From NCBI GenBank assembly GCA_001897675.1, contig MKUE01000140.1:1-32174 (forward strand): a stretch of DNA of 32,174 bases, written 5' to 3'. Source of the stretch: Thiobacillus sp. 65-1059 (GTDB lineage Bacteria > Pseudomonadota > Gammaproteobacteria > Burkholderiales > Thiobacillaceae). The notes under the pieces were generated by a model. That model was not told where the DNA came from. It was given only the letters and a program-made list of their open reading frames with translations, and made no database searches. Positions 7,782-15,836 of the stretch are shown here, piece after piece. Each line of letters opens with the position of its first letter. Within the stretch, counting starts at the first letter, position 1. The position numbers and the translations under genes are program-made.

Positions 7782-8315
7782 ATGAATTTTTGCAGTGAAT
7801 GCGGCAGCGCAGTGGTGCTGCGCGTGCCGTCCGGCGACCACCTGGCTCGCCATGTATGCCCCGGGTGCGGCGCCATCCATTACCAGAATCCCAAGATGGT
7901 GGTCGGCTGCATCCCCGAGTGGGAAGACAAGGTGCTGCTGTGCCGCCGCGCCATCGAACCCAAATACGGTCTGTGGACGTTGCCGGCAGGCTTCATGGAA
8001 AACGGCGAGACCACGCTCGAGGGCGCTGCGCGCGAAACCTGGGAGGAAGCCGGGGCGCGCATCGAAGTCGGCGGCCTGTACACCCTGTACAACCTGCCGC
8101 ACGTCAATCAGGTTTATTTCCTGTTCCGCGCCCGCCTGCTGGATCTGGATTTTCAGCCCGGCATCGAATCGCTCGAAGCCAGATTGTTCGCCGAAGCTGA
8201 AATTCCCTGGGACGAAATTGCCTTCCGCACCGTACGTGCCACGCTGGAGCAGTATTTCAGCGACCGCCGCGCCGGCTCATTCGACTTTCATTTCGGCGAC
8301 ATCCGCACGCGCTGA
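7782..8315 (+). CDS. Zinc-ribbon Nudix hydrolase
   Basis: The 177-residue protein starts with a zinc ribbon (C4-x2-C7 and C26-x2-C29) and continues into a Nudix domain. The Nudix box runs from G70 to A92 with the pattern Gx5E...REtWEEaG, which binds metal and cleaves nucleoside diphosphate-linked compounds. The combination resembles small NADH pyrophosphatase or ADP-ribose pyrophosphatase-like Nudix proteins, but the substrate cannot be read. The open frame extends up to 7740; I chose the ATG at 7782 because the protein then begins directly with the zinc ribbon (MNFCSECG). It is divergent from moxR and convergent with the following gene. Confidence 0.88.
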   Translation: MNFCSECGSAVVLRVPSGDHLARHVCPGCGAIHYQNPKMVVGCIPEWEDKVLLCRRAIEPKYGLWTLPAGFMENGETTLEGAARETWEEAGARIEVGGLYTLYNLPHVNQVYFLFRARLLDLDFQPGIESLEARLFAEAEIPWDEIAFRTVRATLEQYFSDRRAGSFDFHFGDIRTR

Positions 8316-8324
8316 GGCCCTGGC

Positions 8325-9833
8325 TCAGGCGGCGGCGGCGAACTGCTCCCGCCCCACCACATCCATCCCCACGCGCAGCCAGCCTTCGTGGCTTTCCTGC
8401 ACCTCGCCCAGCCGCAGGCGGTACACCGTATCGCCGTCACGCAGCATCAGCGGCGCACCCAGACGGTAATGGGTCCGGGGAATCAGCAGATTGCTGACGC
8501 CCTGATCAGGGTGGGTCATCGGCAGAAAGAGCGCCCAGGTCTTGTCGCACGTGGCGCCCGGCACATCCGTTTCGGAATAGATTTCCACCCGCTTGGGATG
8601 GCGCGACAGGCGTTGCGTACCCACCAGATACTGGCCGTCCTCCTGGCGATTCCAGCGTATCGCCAGCAATTGCCAGACGTTTTCCGATGGATCCCAGCTC
8701 ACTACCACCAGGCGGCCATGCGGCAGCGCCGGCTCCTCGGACAGCGCAAAGCCCATGCCTTCCGCGCTCTCGTCGCGCAGCATCCAGGGTTCCAGGGCCG
8801 GGCGCTCCCTGGCGGCTTCGGGCTGGGCCAGCGCCGCCAGAATGTTGTCCATCCCTGTTGCCACCCAGACCCGGCCGAAACGATGCGTGCGCTGACGGCT
8901 ACGGCGAATGCCGCCGCGTTCGATCAGACTGGCCATCTGGCGGGTGAGCCCGTTATCCGTCTCCGCCGCCGGGGCTTGATCCAGCGATTTCAGGTAATCG
9001 ACCAGCGGGCGCAGGGCAAAGTAGCGTAGCCGGCGGCCCTGCACCCATTCACTGTCCAGCATGCAGGCGCCTTCGCTCAGCGAAAGGTCCACCATATGCG
9101 TGTGCAGTTCGCGTTGCGGCAGGGTCGCAGGCAGAGGCAAGGGCTCGTAGCCCTCGATAATCTGCGCAATCGATTCGATTTCCTGCGCGCGGTAGCCCAG
9201 CGGATGCACCAGGCCCATCAACACCACCAGCGTGTACTCGCGCGCGCAATGCGTGGCGCGCGCGTTGATCAGCACTTCCTGCATGGCGAAGCCGTCGCGT
9301 TCGACCAGACGATAAAGCTTGTGCACTCGCCGCCAGGCCGACGCGGGCGGATTGCGCGCCTGATGATAGTCCCAGCGCATGACCAGGCCGGCGTAACGCA
9401 GCGCACGGGTGGCGATCGCGGCGGCAAACGGTTTGAGTTCCGCGCTGCCCCGATTCCGGTAGGCCTGTTTCAGCATGCCGAGCCAGGCTTCCGCCAGCAG
9501 CGACCAGAATATCCATGACTCGCGCCACAGCGCCTGGCGCGCCAGGCGAAACGCGGCCTGATTGCGCACATACTGCTCGACGATGCGCAGTTGCAGCGGC
9601 AGGCCCGCCTCTTCCAGCTTCATCAGCGATTGCATGCGGCCGAGGGAAGCCGCCTCATTCTCCGCGTTGAAACGCTCCAGCCCTTCGACCAGCGCATGAT
9701 GCGCATCGTAATCCGAATCCGCATGCAGGTTTTTCAGCCATTTCTCGGTCGCCTTCACGGATGCGAACGGCGATCCCGCTTCAGTTTTTCTGCGGCGGGT
9801 GATCGCGCCCAACATTTCAAAGAAATCACTCAT
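8325..9833 (-). CDS. Conserved hypothetical protein, 502 residues
   Basis: I do not recognise the family. The protein has no signal peptide or clear membrane segment and looks cytosolic. The N-terminal two thirds (about 1-300) are predicted to be mostly helical, with many Trp and Arg residues; the C-terminal third (about 380-490) alternates short hydrophobic and polar stretches such as WQLLAIRW, QYLVGTQRLSRHP and WLRVGMDVVGREQF, suggesting a beta-rich regulatory domain, loosely like PilZ. That resemblance is only an impression. The frame is open up to 10001, but the stretch before MSDFFEML is non-protein-like and crosses a non-coding palindrome, so I start at 9833. It converges on the Nudix gene with nine bases between stops. 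Confidence 0.75.
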   Translation of the reverse strand: MSDFFEMLGAITRRRKTEAGSPFASVKATEKWLKNLHADSDYDAHHALVEGLERFNAENEAASLGRMQSLMKLEEAGLPLQLRIVEQYVRNQAAFRLARQALWRESWIFWSLLAEAWLGMLKQAYRNRGSAELKPFAAAIATRALRYAGLVMRWDYHQARNPPASAWRRVHKLYRLVERDGFAMQEVLINARATHCAREYTLVVLMGLVHPLGYRAQEIESIAQIIEGYEPLPLPATLPQRELHTHMVDLSLSEGACMLDSEWVQGRRLRYFALRPLVDYLKSLDQAPAAETDNGLTRQMASLIERGGIRRSRQRTHRFGRVWVATGMDNILAALAQPEAARERPALEPWMLRDESAEGMGFALSEEPALPHGRLVVVSWDPSENVWQLLAIRWNRQEDGQYLVGTQRLSRHPKRVEIYSETDVPGATCDKTWALFLPMTHPDQGVSNLLIPRTHYRLGAPLMLRDGDTVYRLRLGEVQESHEGWLRVGMDVVGREQFAAAA

Positions 9834-10063
9834 GGCTGGCGTCGGCTTGTAACGGATGCCTGCTGACCTGCACCATTTGTGCCAAACGCAAGGCCGGGGA
9901 GCACCCATGTCAACGCATTGGTTTTGTTCGGATTGGGCTAGGCTTCCCGCACGCCGAGCCGGCCGGATTAACGAAAAACCGACACTTGTTGATGAAGCCA
10001 CATCAATCCGGCTGCGCCGGCGCAGCCGCTTCCGGCGCCCCGCACAAACCAGGATGAACCCGC
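9834..10063. other. Intergenic region with a 20-base perfect palindrome
   Basis: No gene is supported between the unknown protein and the tRNA-Ser promoter. The region holds a perfect 20-base palindrome at 10009-10028 (CGGCTGCGCC and its complement), flanked by CCGG-rich sequence. It has no T run, so it is not a normal terminator. Confidence 0.6.
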
Positions 10064-10069
10064 TACAAT
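10064..10069 (+). promoter_or_regulatory. -10 element of tRNA-Ser
   Basis: TACAAT lies nine bases before the tRNA. A GC-rich discriminator (GCGCGCC) follows, as is usual for stable RNA promoters. The -35 region is weak (CGCACA at a 17-base spacing). Confidence 0.6.
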
Positions 10070-10078
10070 GCGCGCCGT

Positions 10079-10168
10079 GGAGGTGTGGCCGAGCGGTTTA
10101 AGGCACCGGTCTTGAAAACCGGCGATGGCGCAAGCCATCCGTGAGTTCGAATCTCACCGCCTCCGCCA
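10079..10168 (+). tRNA. serT: tRNA-Ser (UGA)
   Basis: The 90-base gene folds as a class II tRNA. The acceptor stem is GGAGGTG with CGCCTCC, the anticodon stem CCGGT/ACCGG holds the loop CTTGAAA with anticodon TGA, a long variable arm (GATGGCGCAAGCCATC) follows, and the T loop is TTCGAAT. The CCA end is encoded at 10166-10168. The gene symbol follows the Escherichia coli name for the same anticodon. Confidence 0.96.
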
Positions 10169-10182
10169 GCCGAATGACCGGG

Positions 10183-10204
10183 ACGCCCCAGCAGGGCGTT
10201 TTTT
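10183..10204 (+). terminator. Intrinsic terminator after tRNA-Ser
   Basis: ACGCCC (10183-10188) pairs with GGGCGT (10194-10199) across a CAGCA loop, followed by six T residues. It makes tRNA-Ser a single-gene unit. Confidence 0.85.
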
Positions 10205-10238
10205 GTTGTGCCGCCCCAACTGATGCGAGAATCCACGG

Positions 10239-11096
10239 ATGGCGCATACCTTGCCTCTCACCCCTCGCAACCACGACCGCGACAGCGCGGGGATGACCTA
10301 TGTCTATCCCGTCGTGTCGCGCCGCGCCGGCGGGGTGTCGGTCGGAATCAATCTCAACCCGGACAACGCGTGCAACTGGGCGTGCGTGTATTGCCAGGTG
10401 CCGGACCTGACGCGCGGCACAGCGCCCGAAATCAACCTGGTACAACTGGAAACCGAACTGCGCGCGATGCTGACCGCCATCCTCAACGGCGATTTCATGC
10501 AAGCGCGCGTTCCCGCAGGGTCACGGCGCCTCAACGACATCGCGCTGTCGGGAAATGGCGAGCCGACCAGCGCCAAAGCCTTTCCGCAAGTCATCGAACT
10601 GATCGGCCGGGTGATGGCGGACTTCGATCTGGCCGGCAAGATCAAGCTGGTGCTGATCACCAACGGCAGTCTCGCGGACCGCCCTCGCGTGCAGGACGGC
10701 CTGAAAAAAATGGCGGCCTTGAATGGCGAAGTCTGGTTCAAGTTGGACCGCGCAACCGCAAGCGGCATGCGCAGCATCAACCAGACCCGGATTTCACCCG
10801 ACAGGCAGCTCGAGCGGCTAGCCGTGGCCGCGCATCTGTGTCCGACCTGGCTGCAAACCTGCATGTTCGCGCTCGATGGCGCGCCGCCTTCCGACGCGGA
10901 ACAGGCGGCCTACCTGTCAGTCGTCGAACGCATCCGGATGCGGCAGATTCCGCTGCAAGGCGTGCTGCTGTATGGCCTCGCGCGGCCATCGATGCAGCCG
11001 CAGGCCGACCGCCTGTCCGCGCTGCCCGCCGCGTGGCTCGAAGCGTTTGCCGAGAAAATCCGTGCGGCCGGCCTGCCGGTAAAGGTGTCGCCATGA
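10239..11096 (+). CDS. Radical SAM protein (COG0731-like)
   Basis: The 285-residue protein has the radical SAM iron-sulfur motif C45-N-W-A-C49-V-Y-C52, preceded by YPVVSRRAGGVSVGINLNP, a signature of the TYW1-like COG0731 group of Fe-S oxidoreductases. A GNGEPTS motif (the usual SAM-binding GEPT) and LITNGSLA follow. It should bind a [4Fe-4S] cluster and cleave S-adenosylmethionine; the substrate is not known for the bacterial members. The stop overlaps the acpS start (ATGA), so the gene is coupled to acpS and nagZ. Confidence 0.88.
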   Translation: MAHTLPLTPRNHDRDSAGMTYVYPVVSRRAGGVSVGINLNPDNACNWACVYCQVPDLTRGTAPEINLVQLETELRAMLTAILNGDFMQARVPAGSRRLNDIALSGNGEPTSAKAFPQVIELIGRVMADFDLAGKIKLVLITNGSLADRPRVQDGLKKMAALNGEVWFKLDRATASGMRSINQTRISPDRQLERLAVAAHLCPTWLQTCMFALDGAPPSDAEQAAYLSVVERIRMRQIPLQGVLLYGLARPSMQPQADRLSALPAAWLEAFAEKIRAAGLPVKVSP

Positions 11097-11503
11097 TCCA
11101 CGGCATCGGCACCGACCTGCTCGACGCCGAACGCATCCGCAGCGGCCTCGCCCGCTTTGGCGAGCATTACGCAGACCGCATTCTCGCCCCGGCCGAGCAC
11201 GCCGGGTATTACGCCAGCCCTGACCCGGCGCGCTTTCTGGCCAAATGCTTCGCGGCCAAGGAAGCGTTTGCCAAGGCGGCTGGAACCGGGCTGCGCACGC
11301 CGGTGAGCTTGCGCAACATCGCCGTGCTGCGCGACGCGCAAGGCAAGCCGCATATCGAATGCGCGCCCCGACTCGCCGCCTGGCTGGCCGCGCGCGGCGT
11401 CACGGCGCATCATGTTTCGCTGTCGGACGAGGGCGACCTCGTGCTGGCCTTCGTGGTGCTGGAACAAACCGGCCCTCGGCCCAACCCACAGGAGCGCGCA
11501 TGA
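11093..11503 (+). CDS. acpS: Holo-[acyl-carrier-protein] synthase
   Basis: The 136-residue protein is AcpS, which transfers the 4'-phosphopantetheine arm from coenzyme A to a serine of acyl carrier protein, activating it for fatty acid synthesis. The signature motifs are IGTDLLDAERI (magnesium-binding Asp) and FAAKEAFAKAAGTG (catalytic Lys/Glu helix), with HVSLSDEGDLVLAFVVLE near the end. The frame is open well upstream, but that part is a shadow of the radical SAM gene; the start at 11093 overlaps its stop. acpS followed by nagZ is a common betaproteobacterial order. Confidence 0.96.
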   Translation: MIHGIGTDLLDAERIRSGLARFGEHYADRILAPAEHAGYYASPDPARFLAKCFAAKEAFAKAAGTGLRTPVSLRNIAVLRDAQGKPHIECAPRLAAWLAARGVTAHHVSLSDEGDLVLAFVVLEQTGPRPNPQERA

Positions 11504-12579
11504 CGCTTGGCCCCTTGATGCTCGACGTGGCGGGCACCGAACTGACCGCCGACGACCGCCGCCGCCTGAGCCACCCGCTCGTCGGCGGGGTGATCCTGTT
11601 TTCCCGCAACTACCGCGATTCCACGCAGCTGGCCGCGCTGACTGCCGAGATCCACGCGCTCAAATCGGCGCCGCTGCTGATCGGCGTCGACCACGAAGGC
11701 GGCCGGGTACAGCGCTTCCGCGAAGGCTTCACCCGCCTGCCGCCGATGCGCAGCTTCGGCGAAATCTGGAACACGCATCCGCAGCGCGCGCGCGCGCTGG
11801 CGCGCGAAACCGGCTACGTGCTGGCGAGCGAACTGCGCGCGCATGGCGTCGACTTCAGCTTTGCGCCGGTGCTCGACCTGGATTACGGTGCCTCCAGCGT
11901 AATCGGCGACCGCGCCTTTCACGGCAACCCGCACGCGGTGTTCGAACTGGGGCAGGCGGTGATGCTGGGCATGAAGGACGCCGGCATGGCCGCCTGCGGC
12001 AAGCACTTCCCCGGCCACGGCTTCGTGACGGCGGATTCGCATGTCGCCATCCCGGTGGACGAGCGTAGCCTGGCCGCCATCGCCGTCGCCGACCTCGTCC
12101 CCTTCCGGCTGATGATCGAAGCGGGGCTCGCGGCGATCATGCCCGCGCATGTCGTCTACCCCCAGGTCGACGAGCGGCCCGCCGGATTTTCGCGCATCTG
12201 GCTGCAACAGCTGCTGCGCCGCCAACTGGGGTTCGACGGCACGATTTTCAGCGACGACCTCTGCATGGCGGGTGCCGCGGTGGCAGGCGGCGTGGTCGAA
12301 CGCGTGGCGGCCGCGCTCGACGCCGGCTGCGACATGGCGCTGGTATGCAACCGCCCCGATCTGGCCGACGAAGTGCTGGCCAGGCTGCAGGTGGACTGGC
12401 CCGCTCCCGCGCGCGCGCGGCTGGCACGCATGCACGGCCAGCCGCATCCGCCGACGATGACCGCTCTGCGGGAATCGGCGCGCTACGTCGATGCGCTGCA
12501 CCACATCGCCGGACTGGGGCTGGATTCCGCCGACCTCAACCTGCAAATCGATCCGACGGATTACTGTGGGCGTGCATAA
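11500..12579 (+). CDS. nagZ: Beta-N-acetylglucosaminidase (glycoside hydrolase family 3)
   Basis: The 359-residue cytoplasmic enzyme removes N-acetylglucosamine from anhydro-muropeptides during cell wall recycling, producing signals that in other species induce AmpC. Family 3 motifs present are LIGVDHEGGRVQR, K168-H-F-P-G-H-G174, the NagZ-specific Asp-His pair D179/H181 in TADSH, and the nucleophile region FSDDLCMAGA (D252/D253). The start at 11500 overlaps the acpS stop and is preceded by CAGGAG. The 3' end overlaps the next gene. Confidence 0.95.
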   Translation: MTLGPLMLDVAGTELTADDRRRLSHPLVGGVILFSRNYRDSTQLAALTAEIHALKSAPLLIGVDHEGGRVQRFREGFTRLPPMRSFGEIWNTHPQRARALARETGYVLASELRAHGVDFSFAPVLDLDYGASSVIGDRAFHGNPHAVFELGQAVMLGMKDAGMAACGKHFPGHGFVTADSHVAIPVDERSLAAIAVADLVPFRLMIEAGLAAIMPAHVVYPQVDERPAGFSRIWLQQLLRRQLGFDGTIFSDDLCMAGAAVAGGVVERVAAALDAGCDMALVCNRPDLADEVLARLQVDWPAPARARLARMHGQPHPPTMTALRESARYVDALHHIAGLGLDSADLNLQIDPTDYCGRA

Positions 12580-13504
12580 ACACGGTCACCCGCACGGCGA
12601 GGGCGGACACCACGCACACGCAGCGGCCCCCGGCGGCAATGGCAGGCTGGCCGCCGCCCTGCTGCTGACGCTGTCGTTCGCCGCGATCGAGGCGGTGGCC
12701 GGCTGGTGGTCGGGTTCGCTCGCGCTGTTGTCCGATGCGGCGCACATGCTCACCGATTCGTCCGCGCTGGGGCTGGCCGCCGGCGCCGCCTGGCTGGCGC
12801 GCCGCCCGCCCAGCACCCGCCATTCCTACGGGCTGGTGCGCGCCGAAGTGCTGGCTGCGCTGTTCAACAGCCTGGTGATGCTGGTCCTGATCGGCTATAT
12901 CGTGCACGAGGCCATCGATCGTCTCGGCGCCCCGCGCGAGATTGCCGGCGACGCCGTGATCGGCGTCGCCGCCATCGGTCTCGCGGTCAATCTCGTCGTC
13001 GCCTGGGTGCTGTCGCGCGGCGAGCACACCTTGAACAGCCGTGCCGCGCTGCTGCACGTGCTGGGCGATGCGCTCAGCTCGGTGGCGGCGATCGCCGCCG
13101 GTATCGTCATCGTCACCACCGGCTGGACGCCGATCGATCCGCTGCTGTCGCTGCTGGTGGCGGCGCTGATCCTGGTCTCGGCGTTGCGCTTGCTGCGCGA
13201 AGTCGTTCACGTGCTGATGGAGGGAGTGCCCCTGCATGTCCGGCTCGATGCCGTCGGCCGCGACCTTGCCGCGCTCGAAGGCGTGCTGCGGGTGCACGAC
13301 CTGCATGTATGGACCCTGTCGTCCGGCATCATCGCCTTGTCCGCTCACCTGGAAATCCGTACTCTGGCCGACTGGCCGGCCATCCTCGCAGCTGCGCGCC
13401 GGACCATGGACACACGGCACGGCATCCGCCATGTCACCCTGCAGCCCGAAGTGCCGGCAACGGCGCCGCTGGTACGCGCACCCCATCGCCCCCCCCACCC
13501 CTGA
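12572..13504 (+). CDS. Cation diffusion facilitator (CzcD/ZitB-like)
   Basis: The roughly 310-residue inner membrane protein is a CDF-family metal/proton antiporter exporting divalent metals such as zinc, cobalt or cadmium. It begins with a His-rich tail (HKHGHPHGEGGHHAHA). The metal site is formed by H58-x3-D62 in helix 2 (SDAAHMLTD) and H162-x3-D166 in helix 5 (HVLGDALSS). Six membrane helices are followed by a cytoplasmic domain with VHDLHVWTLSSG. The start is a GTG: 12572 and 12566 are both possible, and both overlap the nagZ end. Its place just before a Fur-regulated cluster might link it to metal balance, but no Fur box precedes it. Confidence 0.9.
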   Translation: MHKHGHPHGEGGHHAHAAAPGGNGRLAAALLLTLSFAAIEAVAGWWSGSLALLSDAAHMLTDSSALGLAAGAAWLARRPPSTRHSYGLVRAEVLAALFNSLVMLVLIGYIVHEAIDRLGAPREIAGDAVIGVAAIGLAVNLVVAWVLSRGEHTLNSRAALLHVLGDALSSVAAIAAGIVIVTTGWTPIDPLLSLLVAALILVSALRLLREVVHVLMEGVPLHVRLDAVGRDLAALEGVLRVHDLHVWTLSSGIIALSAHLEIRTLADWPAILAAARRTMDTRHGIRHVTLQPEVPATAPLVRAPHRPPHP

Positions 13505-13538
13505 ATACCTTGTTCTGCAAAAAACCGTTCATTGGCGC

Positions 13539-13566
13539 TTGACACATAAATGAGAATCGTTATTAT
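13539..13566 (+). promoter_or_regulatory. hemP promoter with Fur box
   Basis: TTGACA (13539-13544) and TATTAT (13561-13566) are 16 bases apart. A Fur box lies at 13546-13564; by hand alignment it matches the 19-base consensus at 13 positions. Fur bound there would block RNA polymerase, so expression should rise when iron is scarce. Confidence 0.8.
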
Positions 13567-13590
13567 TATTGACACTTGAAAAAGCAACAA

Positions 13591-13818
13591 ATGTGTCGAA
13601 TGAATCCCGATCAGCCCGAAGCAGACGCCGCCCCCATGCGAACGCTCCCCTCTTCATCCAGCCGTTTGCCGGTCGATTCCAGGCAACGGGTTTTTCCGTC
13701 GGATATCATCCCAACGAGCCTTTTATTCCAGGGTCATCAGGAAATCCTGATCAGCCACCAGGGCGAACACTACCGCCTGCGCATAACCAAGAACGACAAA
13801 CTGATTCTGACCAAGTAG
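13591..13818 (+). CDS. hemP: Hemin uptake protein HemP
   Basis: The 75-residue protein ends in the typical HemP core: I-x-S/T-x-LL-F-x-G-HQEI-x-I-x-HQG-x-YRLRIT-x-N-x-KLILTK. HemP proteins are small, found in haem-uptake loci, and in some betaproteobacteria act as activators of haem receptor genes. Possible starts are ATG 13591 or 13600, or TTG 13576; 13591 fits the predicted transcription start near 13573. No haem receptor follows; the next genes are tonB-exbBD and ferric/ferrous uptake. A perfect hairpin lies just after the stop. Confidence 0.85.
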   Translation: MCRMNPDQPEADAAPMRTLPSSSSRLPVDSRQRVFPSDIIPTSLLFQGHQEILISHQGEHYRLRITKNDKLILTK

Positions 13819-13826
13819 CACGCACA

Positions 13827-13850
13827 CCATTTTCAGCTACCTGAAAATGG
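13827..13850. repeat. Perfect inverted repeat after hemP
   Basis: CCATTTTCAG (13827-13836) pairs with CTGAAAATGG (13841-13850) around a CTAC loop. There is no T run, so it is not a classical terminator; it could end or stabilise the hemP mRNA, or bind a protein as DNA. Confidence 0.7.
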
Positions 13851-14136
13851 AATTCCCACCCGCCCGTGCGCCGGCGCCGGCCAGCACCCACACAAGGAAA
13901 CGGGCATGCCTGCAGCCCATCCCCACGACACCCACGAAATCCCCATCGCCGCCACCTTGCGGCCGATACGCCGTCATCGGCAGGCCCGCTGCGGCAAACT
14001 CGGGCGCCTGGTCAAATGGCATCTGCGCTGGCTGGAAATCTTCGCCGCGAGCCTCGTCTGCTGCCGGATGCGCGCTGGTTCTCCATCGACCCGGTGCAAC
14101 TACGCAACATTTTGAATACCGGCATGGGCCGATCCA
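13851..14136. other. Region between hemP and the tonB promoter, at most one small open frame
   Basis: This stretch holds no convincing gene. All three plus frames contain short open reading frames, of which only 13906-14115 has a good ribosome binding site (listed separately). No terminator, tRNA or known RNA motif is seen. Confidence 0.5.
13906..14115 (+). CDS. Possible small basic protein, doubtful
   Basis: An ATG with AAGGAAA five bases ahead opens a 69-residue frame rich in Arg and His (MPAAHPHDTHEIP, then RLVKWHLRWLEIFAASLVCC). It lies between the two Fur-controlled promoters and would be transcribed from the hemP promoter. The last part of another frame (DARWFSIDPVQLRNILN) also looks protein-like, so the locus may be a decayed gene with a frameshift. 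No family is recognised. Confidence 0.25.
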   Translation: MPAAHPHDTHEIPIAATLRPIRRHRQARCGKLGRLVKWHLRWLEIFAASLVCCRMRAGSPSTRCNYATF

Positions 14137-14165
14137 TTGACATCAATAATGCGAATTATTATCAT
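14137..14165 (+). promoter_or_regulatory. tonB promoter with strong Fur box
   Basis: TTGACA (14137-14142) and TATCAT (14160-14165) are 17 bases apart. A Fur box fills the spacer at 14145-14163 and matches the consensus at 15 of 19 positions by hand alignment. This is the best Fur site in the window and should control the whole uptake cluster downstream. The leader to the tonB ATG is about 130 bases. Confidence 0.88.
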
Positions 14166-14300
14166 TGACGTCATTGTTACCTGCCCGCCCTGACGGTTTC
14201 AGGAGCGGGCCGGACCAGCCCCTGCCAGGCAGGATCGCCGTTCGTCACGGACCGCGGTTCCGGCCGGCATCGTTTGTCAATTGAACTGGACACGTCCGGG

Positions 14301-15077
14301 ATGACCGCCACGCTTACTGTTTCGCCGGAATACAAAAACGACCACGACACGGCAACGGCACGCGGCGCCCGCTCGGCATTCCAGCGCACGCGCATTTCCC
14401 CCGTCTCGCTTCTCACGGTAAGCCTCGCTCACGCCGGTTTGCTCGGCCTGCTGCTGTTCTCCGCCGACACGCCGCATCCCATTACGCCGCCACGGCCGTT
14501 GACGATCAGCCTGATCTCGCCTGAAGCCGAAAAGCCGCAGCCCGCGCCGCAACCCAAGCCGCAGCCCAGACCGGCGCCCAGGCCGCAGCCGCCTGAATCG
14601 GTAAGCGCCAAACCGCTGCCCCCGCCGCCGGTACTGACGGCCAAGCCGACACCCGCCAGCGCACCGCAGCCCATGATCGAGGATGTGCCCGTGCCGCTAG
14701 TTGAACCCAAACCCGTACCCGAGCCGGTGCCGGCACCCGAGCCGCTCCCGGCGCCGGTGGCGGCAGAAGTCAGCAAACCTGCGCCAGCGCCGCCCACGCC
14801 GCCGCGTCAGGCGGATTACCTGGCCAACCCCAAGCCGCACTATCCGCCGCTGTCGCGGCGCCTGGGCGAGGCCGGCACGGTGCGCCTCAACATTCTGGTC
14901 AATCCGGATGGCAGCGTCGCGCGCCTGGAACTGGCGCAAAGCAGTGGTTATTCGCGCCTCGACCGCTCCGCCATGGACACGGTTCAGTCCAGCTGGAAAT
15001 TCGAGCCCGCCCGTCAGGACGGCAAGCCGGTGGCCGCCTGGGTCATCGTGCCGATCCAATTCACCCTCAGGAGCTAA
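14301..15077 (+). CDS. tonB: Energy transducer TonB
   Basis: The 258-residue protein spans the periplasm and passes the proton-motive force from ExbB-ExbD to outer-membrane receptors. It has one N-terminal membrane helix (about 36-56, SLLTVSLAHAGLLGLLLF) with the conserved H44, a long Pro-rich stretch (about 60-175, many PxP and KPxP units), and the C-terminal TonB domain beginning at HYPPLSRRLGEAGTV and ending VPIQFTL. The frame continues up to a TTG at 14274; I chose the ATG at 14301 because the residues before it are not typical. exbB follows after three bases. Confidence 0.93.
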   Translation: MTATLTVSPEYKNDHDTATARGARSAFQRTRISPVSLLTVSLAHAGLLGLLLFSADTPHPITPPRPLTISLISPEAEKPQPAPQPKPQPRPAPRPQPPESVSAKPLPPPPVLTAKPTPASAPQPMIEDVPVPLVEPKPVPEPVPAPEPLPAPVAAEVSKPAPAPPTPPRQADYLANPKPHYPPLSRRLGEAGTVRLNILVNPDGSVARLELAQSSGYSRLDRSAMDTVQSSWKFEPARQDGKPVAAWVIVPIQFTLRS

Positions 15078-15080
15078 GTC

Positions 15081-15836
15081 ATGGAAACCGCAGCACACCC
15101 CACCCAGCTGGGCTTCGCCCATTTCCTCGCACAGGCCGACGGCCTCGCGCATTTCCTGCTCGTCGTACTGCTCGCGATGTCGGTCGTCACCTGGTATCTC
15201 ATCGCCAGCAAGAGCATTGCCAACTGGCGCATGAAGAAGCACGCGCAGGCTTTCCTGGCGCGCTTCTGGGATGCGCCCGGCCTGGCCTCGGTGGCCGAAT
15301 ACCTGCAGAACCATGGCATCAACGACCCGTTCTCGCATCTTACCCACCACGGTCTCAAGGCCGCAGAGCAGTTCCGCAACAAGACCGGCCAGCGTCTGGT
15401 CGAGTCGGGCTCGGAAGACGAATTCCTCACCCGCGCGTTGCGGCGGGCGATCAATCAGGACACCGCACGCCTGGAGTACGGCCACACCATGCTGGCGTCG
15501 ATCGCCTCCTCGGCGCCCTTCGTCGGCCTGTTCGGCACGGTATGGGGCATTTATCACGCGCTGGTCAACATCGGCATGAGCGGGTCGGGCAGCCTCGACC
15601 AGGTCGCCGGCCCGGTCGGCGAGGCGCTGATCATGACCGCGCTGGGCCTGGCCGTCGCAATCCCCGCCGTGCTTGCCTACAACTTCTTCAACCGCGCCAA
15701 GCGCAGCATGCTGTCCGATGTCGACGGCTTCGCACACGATCTGTTCGCCTTCATGTCCACCGGCGTGCGCAACAACACCCGCGTCGACAACGGCGAAGTG
15801 CGTATCTACAGCGCACCTGCGGCCAGGAGCGCATGA
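15081..15836 (+). CDS. exbB: Biopolymer transport protein ExbB (MotA/TolQ/ExbB family)
   Basis: The 251-residue inner membrane protein forms the proton channel with ExbD that powers TonB. Three membrane segments are seen at about 24-42, 137-158 and 176-200. The family signature GLFGTVWGIYHAL and the following VGEALIMTALGLAVAIPAVLAYN are intact. AGGAG lies seven bases before the ATG. Its stop overlaps the exbD start. Confidence 0.95.
   Translation: METAAHPTQLGFAHFLAQADGLAHFLLVVLLAMSVVTWYLIASKSIANWRMKKHAQAFLARFWDAPGLASVAEYLQNHGINDPFSHLTHHGLKAAEQFRNKTGQRLVESGSEDEFLTRALRRAINQDTARLEYGHTMLASIASSAPFVGLFGTVWGIYHALVNIGMSGSGSLDQVAGPVGEALIMTALGLAVAIPAVLAYNFFNRAKRSMLSDVDGFAHDLFAFMSTGVRNNTRVDNGEVRIYSAPAARSA

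Noticed and set aside
10208-11092. Open plus frame that would extend acpS to 431 residues
   Set aside because: The extension is a shadow of the radical SAM gene; AcpS proteins are about 125-140 residues and the ATG at 11093 fits exactly.
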